A stretch of DNA of 47,635 nucleotides from Allobosea sp. Root483D1 (lineage in GTDB: Bacteria > Pseudomonadota > Alphaproteobacteria > Rhizobiales > Beijerinckiaceae): contig NZ_LMJW01000018.1 in NCBI RefSeq assembly GCF_001429505.1, positions 258,712 through 306,346 of the forward strand, given 5' to 3'. The position numbers and the translations under genes are program-made. A model generated the notes under the pieces. The model saw only the letters and a list, made by a program, of their open reading frames with translations. It did no database searches and had not been told where the DNA came from. Positions 11,095 to 19,269 of this stretch are shown piece by piece. How positions within the stretch are numbered: the first letter of the stretch is position 1; each line of letters opens with the position of its first letter.

Positions 11095-12393
11095 ATGCGT
11101 CCGCTTTCCCTGTTGTCCACGCTCGCCGTGTCGGCCGTGCTTTCGAGCCTGCCGGCGCTCGCCCATGACCATGCCGTGCTGCGCGGCCGTCTGGTCTTCG
11201 CCGATCACGAGAAGCCGGTGGTGCGCGTGCTCGATCTCGACACCGGCGAGGTCACGCACAGCTTCGATCTGCCCAAGGCCAATCCCGGCTTCGCCACGGC
11301 GCAGGGCGGCCGCTTCGTGGTGATCAAGACCGGCGACGATGCCGGGACGATCCGCTTCCTCGACACCGGGCTGACGATCGAATCGCATGGCGACCACAAC
11401 GACATCGAGAAGGGGCCGGTGAAGCTCGTCGACCTCGTGCTGACTGGCCAGAAGCCGGCCCATGTCATCTCCGGCCATGGCCAGCTCGCCTTGTTCTATG
11501 ACGGCATCCGGCCCTGGGACGGCCAGAGCACGGCGAAGGCGGTGCTCGTCGCGATCAACGATCTCGCCAAGGACAAGCCGCAGCTGACGGAATGGCCGAG
11601 CCCAGGACCCCAGCACGGCATCGTCGTGCCGATGGGCGAGGGACGCTGGCTGATGTCGGTGCCGAACCCGGTCTATGTGAAGGGCGAGGATCGCAGCGCC
11701 TCGTCGCGACCGGACGGGTTCGAGATCCTCGATCGGACGAAGGGCGGTTGGGCCAGGCTCGCCAGCTTCAACGACGCGACCAAGGCCGATGCCTCCTGCA
11801 AGCTCTATCACGGCCATGCCGCCGCCGACGGCCGCCATGTCTTCGGCTGCGCCGAGGGGGAGGGCGGCGGCATGCTGGTCATGTCGCAGGCCGGTGGCAA
11901 GTTCAGCGCGCAGAAGCTCGCCTATCCCGACGGGCGCCGCATCAGCGCGATCAAGGCCAGGGTCGGCGCCAAATTCATGGTCGCCAATTACGGCAAGACC
12001 TCGCCCTATGACGGCTTGCTCAGGGTCGATCCAACCGCCAAGTCGCTGTCTGCTACCGATATCCTCCCGGTGCCCGGCGGCCAGTCGGCCTGCCAGTTCG
12101 AACTCTCCGGCAACGGCAGGCGGCTCGCCAATCTGACGCCGGACGGCAAGCTCCGGGTCTATGACGTCGCCGCCTGGAAGGAGCTTGCCAGCTTCGACGC
12201 CGTGTCGGCCTTCGACTGCCAGTATGGCGCGAAGACGCCGACGCCGTCGCTCGCGGTGGTCGGCGGCAGCGCCTATGTCAGCGACCCCACGAATGGCCGC
12301 ATCCGCGAATACAATCTCGAGACGCTGAAGCAGGCGCTCGACCTGCCGGTCGAGGGCATCCCGGCCAACCTCGCCGGCAGCGATGCGGGCTGA
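11095..12393 (+). CDS. aztD: AztD-like periplasmic zinc metallochaperone (beta-propeller)
   Basis: 432-residue secreted protein. A signal peptide ends near ALA23, so the mature protein would begin His-Asp-His, a potential metal-binding N-terminus. The rest is a series of propeller-like repeats (GRLVFADHEKPVVRVLDLDTGEV, then later similar blades to PTNGRIREYNLETL) with conserved HGHAAADG and GHGQLALFYDG His-containing loops. This matches AztD, which in Paracoccus passes zinc to the binding protein of the AztABC importer. No ABC transporter genes are next to it here. GGAG lies 7 nt before the ATG. Position 53 bp behind the CobW gene and the shared Zur-like box suggest one zinc-starvation operon. 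Symbol given by resemblance only. Confidence 0.72.
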   Translation: MRPLSLLSTLAVSAVLSSLPALAHDHAVLRGRLVFADHEKPVVRVLDLDTGEVTHSFDLPKANPGFATAQGGRFVVIKTGDDAGTIRFLDTGLTIESHGDHNDIEKGPVKLVDLVLTGQKPAHVISGHGQLALFYDGIRPWDGQSTAKAVLVAINDLAKDKPQLTEWPSPGPQHGIVVPMGEGRWLMSVPNPVYVKGEDRSASSRPDGFEILDRTKGGWARLASFNDATKADASCKLYHGHAAADGRHVFGCAEGEGGGMLVMSQAGGKFSAQKLAYPDGRRISAIKARVGAKFMVANYGKTSPYDGLLRVDPTAKSLSATDILPVPGGQSACQFELSGNGRRLANLTPDGKLRVYDVAAWKELASFDAVSAFDCQYGAKTPTPSLAVVGGSAYVSDPTNGRIREYNLETLKQALDLPVEGIPANLAGSDAG

Positions 12394-12420
12394 TCTTCGG
12401 CCTGCATCATAAAGCTCGGT

Positions 12421-12527
12421 CGTCCCGGGCGACCGCAGGGAGACCCGGGACCCATTCCGGAACCTCTATCGGGAAGGCTCCGGAATGGATCCCGGATCGG
12501 CGCGGCTTTGCCGCTTGTCCGGGATGA
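12421..12527. repeat. Palindromic intergenic repeat with TCCGGAATGG arms
   Basis: Imperfect palindrome running from GTCCCGGG to GTCCGGGATGACG. Its inner perfect arms are CCATTCCGGA (12452-12461) and TCCGGAATGG (12479-12488). It lies between the aztD-like gene and gtrA and probably belongs to a dispersed family; only one copy is in this window. Confidence 0.65.
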
Positions 12528-12590
12528 CGCGAGGAGGGAATTGCGAGGCGTATAGGCTTCCGTTCAGCATCCGGGGTATAGGCATCCCGG

Positions 12591-12995
12591 ATGCTGCAAC
12601 GTCTTCCTCGCCAGAGCCGCCAGGTCGTCGCCTACGCCTTCTCGGGCGTTATGGCGGCGGTCGCGCATTACGGATTGCTGATCGGCCTGGTCGAGCTCGG
12701 CGGGGCCGATCCCGTTGTGGCCTCGCTGGCCGGTTTCGTGCTCGGTGGCGTCGTCTCTTATGTGCTGAACCGCTGGCTCACCTTTGTGGCGACGCGCACG
12801 CATGGCGAGGCGAGCTGGCGCTTCGGCCTGATCGCCTTCGGCGGCTTTCTGCTCACCGGTGTGCTGATGCACCTCTTCGTCAAGGTCGCCGGTCTGCCCT
12901 ATCTGCCGATGCAGGTCGTGACCACGCTGATCGTGATGATCTTCACCTTCGCCGGGCACAAGTTCTTCAGTTTCGCCGATCGCGAAGGCCCCTGA
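12591..12995 (+). CDS. GtrA-family membrane protein
   Basis: 134-residue integral membrane protein with four predicted helices (about 11-33, 38-58, 74-96 and 102-124). The pattern QVVAYAFSGVMAAVAHYGLLIGLVE, SYVLNRWLTF between helices 2 and 3, and a C-terminal FAGHKFFSF is diagnostic of GtrA. Family members help flip undecaprenyl-linked sugars across the inner membrane for envelope glycan modification. No glycosyltransferase is adjacent, so the partner is unknown. The ribosome site is weak. Its stop abuts the convergent stop of the next gene. Confidence 0.88.
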   Translation: MLQRLPRQSRQVVAYAFSGVMAAVAHYGLLIGLVELGGADPVVASLAGFVLGGVVSYVLNRWLTFVATRTHGEASWRFGLIAFGGFLLTGVLMHLFVKVAGLPYLPMQVVTTLIVMIFTFAGHKFFSFADREGP

Positions 12996-13493
12996 TCAGG
13001 TCTGGCCGGCGGCGTAGAGCGCCCAGCCGACCAGCAGCAGGCTGACAAAGCTCGCGAGCGTGCGGACATGGTTCCACATCGTCCACGGGCCGGAATAGTG
13101 CTGCCAGAGTGTCCGCGCTTGCTCGGGATCGGCCGGGATCGTGGCGATGGCAAGCGCCTCGTTCATCGGCACATTGGCGACGATGGTGATAAGGAAGGTG
13201 CCGGCCAGATAGACGATGGCGGCGAGCGCCAGCAGCAGCGCGACCTGCCCGGCGCCTTGCTTCCACCACAGCCCGGCGGCGACCAGCGCCACCACCGGCG
13301 TGCCGAAGAAGGCCGGGAAGAAGATCGCGTTGCGCACGACGATGTTGATGCTCTGCATCGAGGCGATCGCGGCCTTCGGATCGGTCGCGTCGAGCGCCCA
13401 CATCACCGACATCGAATAGGCATAGAAGAAGCCTGCCATGGCGCCGGCCAAAACCAGCGTGACGATGGTGAGGGTGAGCGCGAGCGCGGTCAT
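12996..13493 (-). CDS. DUF1772 membrane protein
   Basis: 165-residue protein with four hydrophobic helices. N-terminal ALTLTIVTLVLAGAMAGFFYAYS, a central ANVPMNEAL motif and W+x5 aromatic features (WQHYSGPWTMWNHVR) match DUF1772, a family related to anthrone oxygenases; function in bacteria is unknown. It overlaps the upstream methyltransferase by 4 nt (ATGA), implying coupled translation. Its stop codon directly follows the convergent GtrA stop, the two forming the palindrome TGATCA. Confidence 0.82.
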   Translation of the reverse strand: MTALALTLTIVTLVLAGAMAGFFYAYSMSVMWALDATDPKAAIASMQSINIVVRNAIFFPAFFGTPVVALVAAGLWWKQGAGQVALLLALAAIVYLAGTFLITIVANVPMNEALAIATIPADPEQARTLWQHYSGPWTMWNHVRTLASFVSLLLVGWALYAAGQT

Positions 13494-14203
13494 GGCGTTG
13501 CAGCCTCCAGCATCAGCGGCTTGCGTGCCGAAAAGGCCATGCGATGCGGGTTATGGCCGAAATTCGTGCGGCGTGTGACGCCCTTGAAGCCGGCCGCCTC
13601 GACCAGCGCGCTGATGCCGACGGCGCTGTAGGTCGAAAGCCCGTATTGAGCGCGCAGCTTGCGGTAGTCCGAGAAGACGGTGCGGACGAGGCCGCCGAGC
13701 GCCGCGACGAGAAAGCCGCCGCGCCAGGCGAAGCCGAGCAATTCGGTCGCGTCGGTCAGCGGCGAGAGATCGGGCGGGATCACGTCGGCGAGGATGAGCT
13801 CCCCGCCCGGCTTAAGCTTGGCGAGCCAGGTCGCCAGCGCCCGCTTCAATTCGTCTTCGCCAAGGTACTGGATCAGTGAGTTGGCGACGACGAGGTCGAG
13901 CGAATCATCCGGCAGCGCCTCGACCTCTTCGGGCGAGACGACCGAGAGATTGGCGAGCGCGCCGAAGCGGGCCTTCAGCCTGTCGCGGACGGTCGGTGCT
14001 GCCTCGCAGAGGATCAGCCTGCCACTGGCCGCGGCGACGAGATCGGCCGAGAGCGCCTCGCCACAACCGACATCGAGGATGGCCGCGTCCTTCGACGGCA
14101 CGGCGGCGGCGATATCCTGCGCGATGCGGCGATAATGCAGGGCCTTGTGGCGATCCGAGACATAGATCGCATGCTCGCCATTCCAGAAATCACGCCAGGA
14201 CAT
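13490..14203 (-). CDS. Class I SAM-dependent methyltransferase
   Basis: 237-residue soluble methyltransferase. The SAM motif is ILDVGCGEALSADLV (near residue 43), followed by LILCEAA, PDDSLDLVVANSLIQYL and LKPGGELILADVIPP, the standard order for UbiE/COQ5-like Methyltransf_11 proteins. Substrate unknown. The start at MSWRDFWNG was chosen because the extra upstream residues are basic and unrelated to the family, and GGAAG lies 7 nt upstream. It overlaps the DUF1772 gene by 4 nt, so the two form an operon. It is divergent from cfa. Confidence 0.85.
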   Translation of the reverse strand: MSWRDFWNGEHAIYVSDRHKALHYRRIAQDIAAAVPSKDAAILDVGCGEALSADLVAAASGRLILCEAAPTVRDRLKARFGALANLSVVSPEEVEALPDDSLDLVVANSLIQYLGEDELKRALATWLAKLKPGGELILADVIPPDLSPLTDATELLGFAWRGGFLVAALGGLVRTVFSDYRKLRAQYGLSTYSAVGISALVEAAGFKGVTRRTNFGHNPHRMAFSARKPLMLEAATP

Positions 14204-14354
14204 CGGGCTTCCGTTTCGAGGGCGGCGCCGGGGCGCCTTCGCCTTAAGCCCTAGCATGGCCGCGGCGACTATGGAGTCAGGTTGATTGCACGCAGGGTTT
14301 GTGCTGCCTCAAATGAGCCAATAGCTTCCGCGCGACCGACGGAGCCTGCCGACC

Positions 14355-15611
14355 ATGCTGCTGTTGCCGAAACTGCTGAAGCGCTCGATCCGCAAGGGGC
14401 GCCTGACCGTGATCGCGCCGGACGGGACACGGCATGTCTTCGGGCCGGGCCGGACCGAGTTCACCTTCGCCGGCAAGCCGGTCGTCGCCGGCGAGGTGAC
14501 GGTGCGCTTCAAGGATACGAAGATCGAGCGCGAGCTCTTCCTCAATCCCGAGCTGGCGCTGGCCGAAGGCTATATGGATGAGCGTATCGAGTTCGAGGAC
14601 GGTTCGACCATCCATGACCTCCTGACGCTGTTCTGGATCCAGCGCAGCGAATTGCGCAAGCACCCGCTGCAGGCGGCGATCCGCAAGATCCGCTTCAAGA
14701 TCCGGCGCTGGCGGATGCACAACCCGCTCGGCGTCGCCGGCAAGAAGGTGAAGCACCACTACGATATCCCGACCGACTTCTATCGGCTCTGGCTCGACGA
14801 GACGATGACCTATTCCTGCGCGTATTGGCATTCTCCGGATGTCGGCCTGGAAAACGCGCAGAAGGCCAAGCTCCGCCACCTGGCGGCGAAGCTGAAGATC
14901 GAGCCGGGCATGCGCGTTCTCGACATCGGCTCGGGCTGGGGCGAGCTTTCGATCTATCTCGCCAAGGCCTGCGGGGCGAAGGTCACCGGCCTCAACGTCT
15001 CGCCCGACCAGATGGCGGCGGCGCAGAAGCGGGCCGAGGTCGCCGGGGTCGGCGATGCCGTCAGCTTCATCAACAAGGACTATCGCGAGCTCACCGGCAC
15101 GTTCGACCGCGTCGTCTCGGTCGGCATGATGGAGCATGTCGGCGTCGCCCATTACCTCGAATATTTCGAGAAGATCCGCGACCTCTTGACCCCTGACGGG
15201 ATCGCGCTGGTCCACTGCATCGGCCGCGTCGGCCCGCCCGGCTTCACCGGCCCGTTCTTCGACAAGTACATCTTCCCCGGGGGCTATGCGCCGGCCTTGT
15301 CGGAGGTGTTCGCCGCGGTCGAGCAGACCGGGCTCTGGCATTCCGACTGCGAGTTCTGGCGCCGGCACTATCACTGGACGCTGGAGGCCTGGCGCGAGCG
15401 CTTCATGGCGCATCGGCCGGAGGTTGTCGCGATGCTGGGCGAGCGCTTCGCCCGGATGTGGGAGTTCTACCTCTCCGCCTGCTCGATCTCCTTCGACATC
15501 GGCGGCGATATGGTCTTCCAACTGCTGCTCGGCCCGCACAAGAGCGCCGTGCCGGTGATCCGGGACTACATCACGCAGGCGGAAGCCGAACTGGAACAGC
15601 GGGGCTTCTAG
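14355..15611 (+). CDS. cfa: Cyclopropane-fatty-acyl-phospholipid synthase
   Basis: 418-residue SAM-dependent enzyme that adds a methylene bridge to unsaturated acyl chains of membrane phospholipids. The N-terminal lipid-binding part (1-120) is followed by the family hallmark KHHYDIPTDFYRLWLDETMTYSC-type segment near residues 135-155, the SAM motif VLDIGSGWGE (188-197), VGMMEHVG with the catalytic-region Glu-His, and HCIGRVG. The C-terminus has CEFWRRHYHWTLEAW and R+MWEFYL. GGAG lies 10 nt before ATG. The phosphatase gene starts 3 nt after its stop, so they are probably co-transcribed. Confidence 0.94.
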   Translation: MLLLPKLLKRSIRKGRLTVIAPDGTRHVFGPGRTEFTFAGKPVVAGEVTVRFKDTKIERELFLNPELALAEGYMDERIEFEDGSTIHDLLTLFWIQRSELRKHPLQAAIRKIRFKIRRWRMHNPLGVAGKKVKHHYDIPTDFYRLWLDETMTYSCAYWHSPDVGLENAQKAKLRHLAAKLKIEPGMRVLDIGSGWGELSIYLAKACGAKVTGLNVSPDQMAAAQKRAEVAGVGDAVSFINKDYRELTGTFDRVVSVGMMEHVGVAHYLEYFEKIRDLLTPDGIALVHCIGRVGPPGFTGPFFDKYIFPGGYAPALSEVFAAVEQTGLWHSDCEFWRRHYHWTLEAWRERFMAHRPEVVAMLGERFARMWEFYLSACSISFDIGGDMVFQLLLGPHKSAVPVIRDYITQAEAELEQRGF

Positions 15612-15614
15612 ACG

Positions 15615-16424
15615 ATGGCCGGACATTTGCCGATCGAGCAGGTCTCGGACCTGCTGCGCGAGGTCGCGGCGGAGGTGGTGATGCCGCGCTTCCGCAAGCT
15701 GGCGGAGACCGAGGTCCGGGTGAAATCCCCAGGCGAAGAGGTCACCATCGCGGATGAAGAGGCAGAGCGGCTGCTCAATATCCGGCTCCCTGAGTTACTC
15801 CCGGGATCGCGGGTGATCGGCGAGGAAGCGGTCTCGGCCCAGCCGGAGCTGCTGCAGGGGCTAGGCGAGGGCACGGTCTTCGTGGTCGATCCCGTCGACG
15901 GCACCGCCAATTTCATCAAGGGCAGCCCGTGCTTTTCGATGATGGTGGCGCTGCTGCGCGAGGGCGAGCCCGTCGCCTCCTGGATGCTGAGCCCGGCGAC
16001 TGGGACGCTGCATGTCGCCGAGCGGGGCTCTGGCGCCTGGATCAATGGCGAGCGCGTCAGGGCAGGCAGGGCGCCGCAGTGGAACGCGCTGCGCGGCGGC
16101 GTGCTCACCCGCTTCCTGCCGGCCGAGATCACGGCGCGCGTACAGGCCAATGGCCGGGATCTCGCCGCCATCCTGCCGGGCATGCACTGCGCCGGCGAGG
16201 AATATCCCGCGATCGTGCGCGGCGAGCAGCACTTCGTCGTGTTCTGGCGCGGCTTGCCCTGGGACCATGCGCCGGGCACGCTCTTCCTCGAAGAAGCCGG
16301 CGGCCGGGCGGCCCGCTTCGACGGGCGTCCCTACAAGCCGGCCGAGCCGGGCTTCGGCATCCTGGCGGGGCAATCGCCCGAGCTGTGGGACGAGCTGCAG
16401 CGGCGGCTGTTCGCGGAGGCTTAG
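15615..16424 (+). CDS. Inositol monophosphatase-family phosphatase
   Basis: 269-residue Mg-dependent, lithium-sensitive-type sugar or nucleotide phosphatase. Metal ligands are E70/E71 in VIGEEAV, and D92, D95 in DPVDGTANF; the third motif WDHAPGTLFLEEAGG (W216-D217) completes the site. It could act on inositol phosphate, histidinol phosphate or PAP; the sequence does not decide. The gene starts 3 nt after the cfa stop. Confidence 0.9.
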   Translation: MAGHLPIEQVSDLLREVAAEVVMPRFRKLAETEVRVKSPGEEVTIADEEAERLLNIRLPELLPGSRVIGEEAVSAQPELLQGLGEGTVFVVDPVDGTANFIKGSPCFSMMVALLREGEPVASWMLSPATGTLHVAERGSGAWINGERVRAGRAPQWNALRGGVLTRFLPAEITARVQANGRDLAAILPGMHCAGEEYPAIVRGEQHFVVFWRGLPWDHAPGTLFLEEAGGRAARFDGRPYKPAEPGFGILAGQSPELWDELQRRLFAEA

Positions 16425-16448
16425 ACTGGGCCTCGTCCGCGAGGCTGG

Positions 16449-16895
16449 TCAGCCCCTGCGCCAGACATAGCGGATGTCTGGCTCGCGCTCCTCATTGCGC
16501 GATCCGTCGGTCAACTCAGCTTCGACGAAGTCGTGTCGCTCATAAAAGCGCCTGGCGATGGCGTTTCGCTGAAACGTCCAGAGATTGAACTCGGAGCAGC
16601 GCATCTGCGCCACGTCCAGCAAGGCGCTGCCCACACCCTGGCCCTGATAGGTCGGCAGCACATAGAGCTGGTCGATCCAGCCATCGCGGAAGGCGATGAA
16701 GCCGACCAGCGCCGGACCGTCGAACGTGCCCCACAGTTCGCATTCGTCGAAGACCACGCTCCCGAAATAGGCGCGGTCTTCCTCGGGCGTATGGAGCCCT
16801 GCCAGCCAGGGCAGGCGATCATCGAAGCTCGCACGGTGCACGGCAGCCACCGCGTCCATGTCACTGCGCTGGAGTCTGGTCGGGGAACGGAGCAT
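16449..16895 (-). CDS. GNAT-family N-acetyltransferase
   Basis: 148-residue acetyl-CoA-dependent acetyltransferase. LRSPTRLQRSDMDAVAAVHRASF is the usual first strand and helix; LVGFIAFRDGWIDQLYVLPTYQGQGVGSALL holds the beta-4/beta-5 strands and the acetyl-CoA loop QGQGVGSA; NAIARRFYERHDF is the C-terminal motif. Substrate unknown. The start was set at MLRSPTRL; a G-rich stretch immediately precedes it, so a GTG/ATG nearby cannot be excluded. Convergent with the phosphatase gene, 24 bp apart. Confidence 0.85.
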   Translation of the reverse strand: MLRSPTRLQRSDMDAVAAVHRASFDDRLPWLAGLHTPEEDRAYFGSVVFDECELWGTFDGPALVGFIAFRDGWIDQLYVLPTYQGQGVGSALLDVAQMRCSEFNLWTFQRNAIARRFYERHDFVEAELTDGSRNEEREPDIRYVWRRG

Positions 16896-16916
16896 TCCCC
16901 CGCGTAGCAGAGGCTC

Positions 16917-17105
16917 GCTCAGCCCGGCAACGGTTGGTCGGTCGCACCCAAAACCTCGCCGGCTTGGCGCCGCGAGGGTTTGAGGCAGGACGCCATCCGA
17001 GGGAGGCGCGGGGCTAAGGCGGCGTCGCAGTCGACGGCTGCGTGCCGAATGTCGATGTCGATGATGTCGAGGCAGCGCCACTGGCCACTGCCCGAGCCCC
17101 GCGCG
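16917..17105. repeat. 190-bp dispersed repeat, copy A
   Basis: Imperfect match in the same orientation to 18665-18846. The best shared blocks are CCCGGCAACnGTTGGTCGG, GGCAGGACnCCATCC and a long block GCGTCGCAGTCGACGGCTGC extending through CGTGCCGAAT. The two copies flank the ArsR/AHSA1 gene pair. Confidence 0.8.
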
Positions 17106-17415
17106 CGGTTCTCTGTGAGATCTCGTCGTGTGTTGCGTCCGGCTGGACCGGGGTGCCTACCCCGAACGACGAAACCCCTCCGTGGTGGAACGAGCAGAAT
17201 CAGGTCGCAAAAGTGGTTCGCACTTCTGCGGAGCATGCTCGTTCAGGCTCGCAAGGCCCTCTCGCCACAAACACCGCTCTCCCGCCCGGCCTCATGATGC
17301 CTCGCGAAGCCCCCTCGGTTCGGGCGGGACGGGGAGAAGCATAAGCGAGGTTTGAGGGGCGGGGATTGATTGAGGGGCTATCCCCGCTGGCTGCTGACTC
17401 CGTGAAGGGGAGGCG
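17106..17415. other. Non-coding stretch between repeat elements
   Basis: About 310 bp between repeat copy A and the next palindrome. Reading frames here are short, without start sites or family features. I see no gene; it may be decayed coding DNA. Confidence 0.4.
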
Positions 17416-17418
17416 CGG

Positions 17419-17564
17419 GGAACCCTCTCCTGGAAGGAGAGGGCAGGGTGAGGTGTAGGCCCTGGGACCAATGCCGTGAGCGCTCACCGCGCGGTTGAGT
17501 TCAGGCTCACGATTGCCCTCCGAACACCTCACCCCTGCCCCTCTCCTTACAGGAGAGGGGTTCC
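17419..17564. repeat. Long inverted repeat (CCTCTCC...GGAGAGG family)
   Basis: The left arm (17419-17456) and right arm (17524-17564) are near-complementary over about 38 nt, each itself containing a smaller hairpin (CTCTCCTGGAAGGAGAG; CTCTCCTTACAGGAGAG). It belongs to the same type as the elements at 19913-19936 and 23539-23679. Confidence 0.8.
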
Positions 17565-17628
17565 GCGTCGCGGTCCCCATGGTTGCCGCGGACAGGCTAT
17601 GGCGCCTGTGCCTCTAAAAACTAAGGAA

Positions 17629-17657
17629 TTGACCTAAGTATTGAGTCCACCTATCAC
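17629..17657 (+). promoter_or_regulatory. Possible promoter of the ArsR/AHSA1 operon
   Basis: TTGACC, a 17-bp spacer, then TATCAC. The -35 half overlaps an imperfect palindrome TAAGG-AATTGA-CCTAA (17623-17638) that could be the ArsR operator. Confidence 0.45.
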
Positions 17658-17702
17658 TGCCTCGCGCAGATTGCTGCGCAGCCGTCGGCAGGGAGGAAGG
17701 CC

Positions 17703-18074
17703 GTGACACCGCAAATCGGCGCCGGCATGCAGCAGGCGCCCCATCCCGTCGTCGTGGACAAGGTCTTCCGGGCTTTGTCCGATCCGACGCGACGGCATGT
17801 GCTGGAGCGCCTGACCGCGCGGCCAGCTTCGGTGAGCGAGCTCGCCGCACCCTACGCCATGGCCCTGCCGTCCTTCGTCGAGCACCTGAAGGTGCTCGAG
17901 ACGAGCGGTCTCGTGCGCTCGCACAAGACCGGGCGCGTCAGGACCTACGAGCTGGCTACGGACCAGTTGAAGCTCGCCGAGGATTGGCTCGGGCACCAGC
18001 GCAACCTCTGGGAGCGCCGCCTCGACCAGTTCGACGCCTATGTCATGACCCTGAAGGAAGAGGAGAGCAAATGA
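17703..18074 (+). CDS. ArsR-family transcriptional regulator
   Basis: 123-residue winged-helix regulator. VVDKVFRALSDPTRRHVLERLTARPASVSEL and LPSFVEHLKVLETSGLVRS cover helices 1-4 with the recognition helix, and TGRVRTYELA is the wing. There are no Cys residues, as in the subgroup paired with AHSA1/SRPBCC proteins. GGGAGGAAGG lies just upstream, 6 nt from GTG 17703, which is why the GTG is preferred over ATG 17727. It overlaps the next gene by 4 nt (ATGA). Confidence 0.9.
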   Translation: MTPQIGAGMQQAPHPVVVDKVFRALSDPTRRHVLERLTARPASVSELAAPYAMALPSFVEHLKVLETSGLVRSHKTGRVRTYELATDQLKLAEDWLGHQRNLWERRLDQFDAYVMTLKEEESK

Positions 18075-18562
18075 CCTTGCCTGCGATCACGATCAATCCC
18101 GAGCTCGACCTGCTGCTCGAACGCAAGCTCGATGTCCCGGTCGAACTCGTCTGGCGTGCCTGGACGACGCCGGAACATCTGCGCAACTGGTTCGCGCCCA
18201 AGCCGTGGGCGATCTCCGCCTTGGACCTCGACCTGCGTCCCGGTGGCGCGATCAACTTCACCATGCGCTCGCCCGAGGGCCAGGAATTCGCCAACACCCA
18301 GTGCTATCTCGAGGTGAAGCCGCTGGAGCGGCTGGTCATGACCGACACGCTGCTCGGCGGTTATCGACCTTCGCCGAACCCGTTCTTCACCGCCATCCTG
18401 GATCTCGCCAGGGACGGCAACGGCACGCATTATCGAGCCGTGGCCATCCATGGCAACGATGCCAGCCGCAAGCAGCACGAAGAGATGGGTTTCCACGAGG
18501 GCTGGGGCACGGTGGTCAGCCAGATGGTCGAGTACATCAAGGCCGGGCGCCTCCTGTCCTGA
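18071..18562 (+). CDS. SRPBCC (AHSA1-like) ligand-binding protein
   Basis: 163-residue START/Bet v1-like fold protein. Opening LLLERKLDVPVELVWRAWTTPEHLRNWFAPKPW and the later GYRPSPNPFFTAILDL, then MGFHEGWGTVVSQMVEYI at the C-terminus, are typical AHSA1 features. Such proteins bind small hydrophobic molecules in a cavity; partners in ArsR-AHSA1 pairs have no established substrate. Translation is likely coupled to the ArsR gene through the ATGA overlap. Confidence 0.88.
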   Translation: MTLPAITINPELDLLLERKLDVPVELVWRAWTTPEHLRNWFAPKPWAISALDLDLRPGGAINFTMRSPEGQEFANTQCYLEVKPLERLVMTDTLLGGYRPSPNPFFTAILDLARDGNGTHYRAVAIHGNDASRKQHEEMGFHEGWGTVVSQMVEYIKAGRLLS

Positions 18563-18900
18563 CAGGCGCGCGCTCCGATCGATCCTGAAGGCGGCGCGGC
18601 TGCGCCGTCCTCGCCCGTGAGCGCGTCGCGCCGCGGCCTTCTTCCCCGCAGGAAAGGGAAACCCGCTCAACCCGGCAACAGTTGGTCGGCCGCGCTCAAA
18701 AGCCCCGCCGGCTTGCACTGCGAGGATTTGCGGCAGGACACCATCCAAGAGAGGGGGCGGGGTGGCGTCGCAGTCGACGGCTGCGTGCCGAATCTCGATG
18801 TCGATGTGTCGAGGCAGCGTCACTCGCCGCTGCCTGAACCCGCGCGACGGCAGAATTGAAGGCGGGATGCTCGCCGCGAGGGCGAGCGGCCGGCTTGCCG
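18563..18900. other. Non-coding region holding repeat copy B
   Basis: 338 bp between the AHSA1 gene and the small gene at 18901. The middle and right part is repeat copy B (18665-18846). Nothing else is recognised. Confidence 0.6.
18665..18846. repeat. 190-bp dispersed repeat, copy B
   Basis: Direct-orientation relative of 16917-17105, 1.75 kb away. The shared core GCGTCGCAGTCGACGGCTGC is identical in both; other parts have substitutions and small gaps. Confidence 0.8.
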
Positions 18901-19134
18901 TCAGGCGCGGACGATCTTGCGGCGTGCCTTGGGCTTGGCAGGCGCCAGGGCCTGCGCCTCGCGCTCCAGCGCTTCCTTCTGCAGCCGCAATTGCCTCAGC
19001 TTCGCAGTATTCTCATCGCGGGCCTGGGCGATGCTGTCAGCCTCGGAGACGATCCGGCTGCGTGCGAGCGACTGGGTCTGCACCTTCAGGAAATTGTTGT
19101 CGGCGTCAGAGCGCTGCTTTGAATGTTCAGCCAA
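18901..19134 (-). CDS. Small conserved helical protein
   Basis: 77-residue protein, almost wholly alpha-helical and highly charged (MAEHSKQRSDADNNFLK at the start, TAKLRQLRLQKEALERE in the middle, a basic AKPKARRKIVRA tail). Similar short proteins of unknown function are common in Hyphomicrobiales by my recollection. The start is TTG, supported by GGGAGG 5 nt upstream and the absence of any other start. It lies downstream of cspA on the same strand, separated by a terminator. Confidence 0.75.
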   Translation of the reverse strand: MAEHSKQRSDADNNFLKVQTQSLARSRIVSEADSIAQARDENTAKLRQLRLQKEALEREAQALAPAKPKARRKIVRA

Positions 19135-19174
19135 GATGGCCTCCCGATAGTTTCGATGGCGAGGTCAGGCACAT

Positions 19175-19202
19175 AAAAAAGGCCAAGCATACGCTTGGCC
19201 TT
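19175..19202 (-). terminator. Intrinsic terminator of cspA
   Basis: Perfect 10-bp stem AAGGCCAAGC / GCTTGGCCTT with a 4-nt loop. On the minus strand it is followed by six T, the classical form. It lies 67 bp beyond the cspA stop. Confidence 0.9.
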
Positions 19203-19269
19203 CCCTTGGAAGTCATTCCAGTCAGTAGTGCCGGTACATCCATGGTCACCGTGACGAATGACGTCCGGA

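Noticed and set aside
11095..12393. WD40 regulatory protein instead of zinc chaperone
   Set aside because: Propeller-like repeats alone would allow it, but the signal peptide, the His-Asp-His mature end and the zinc-type neighbour favour an AztD-like role.
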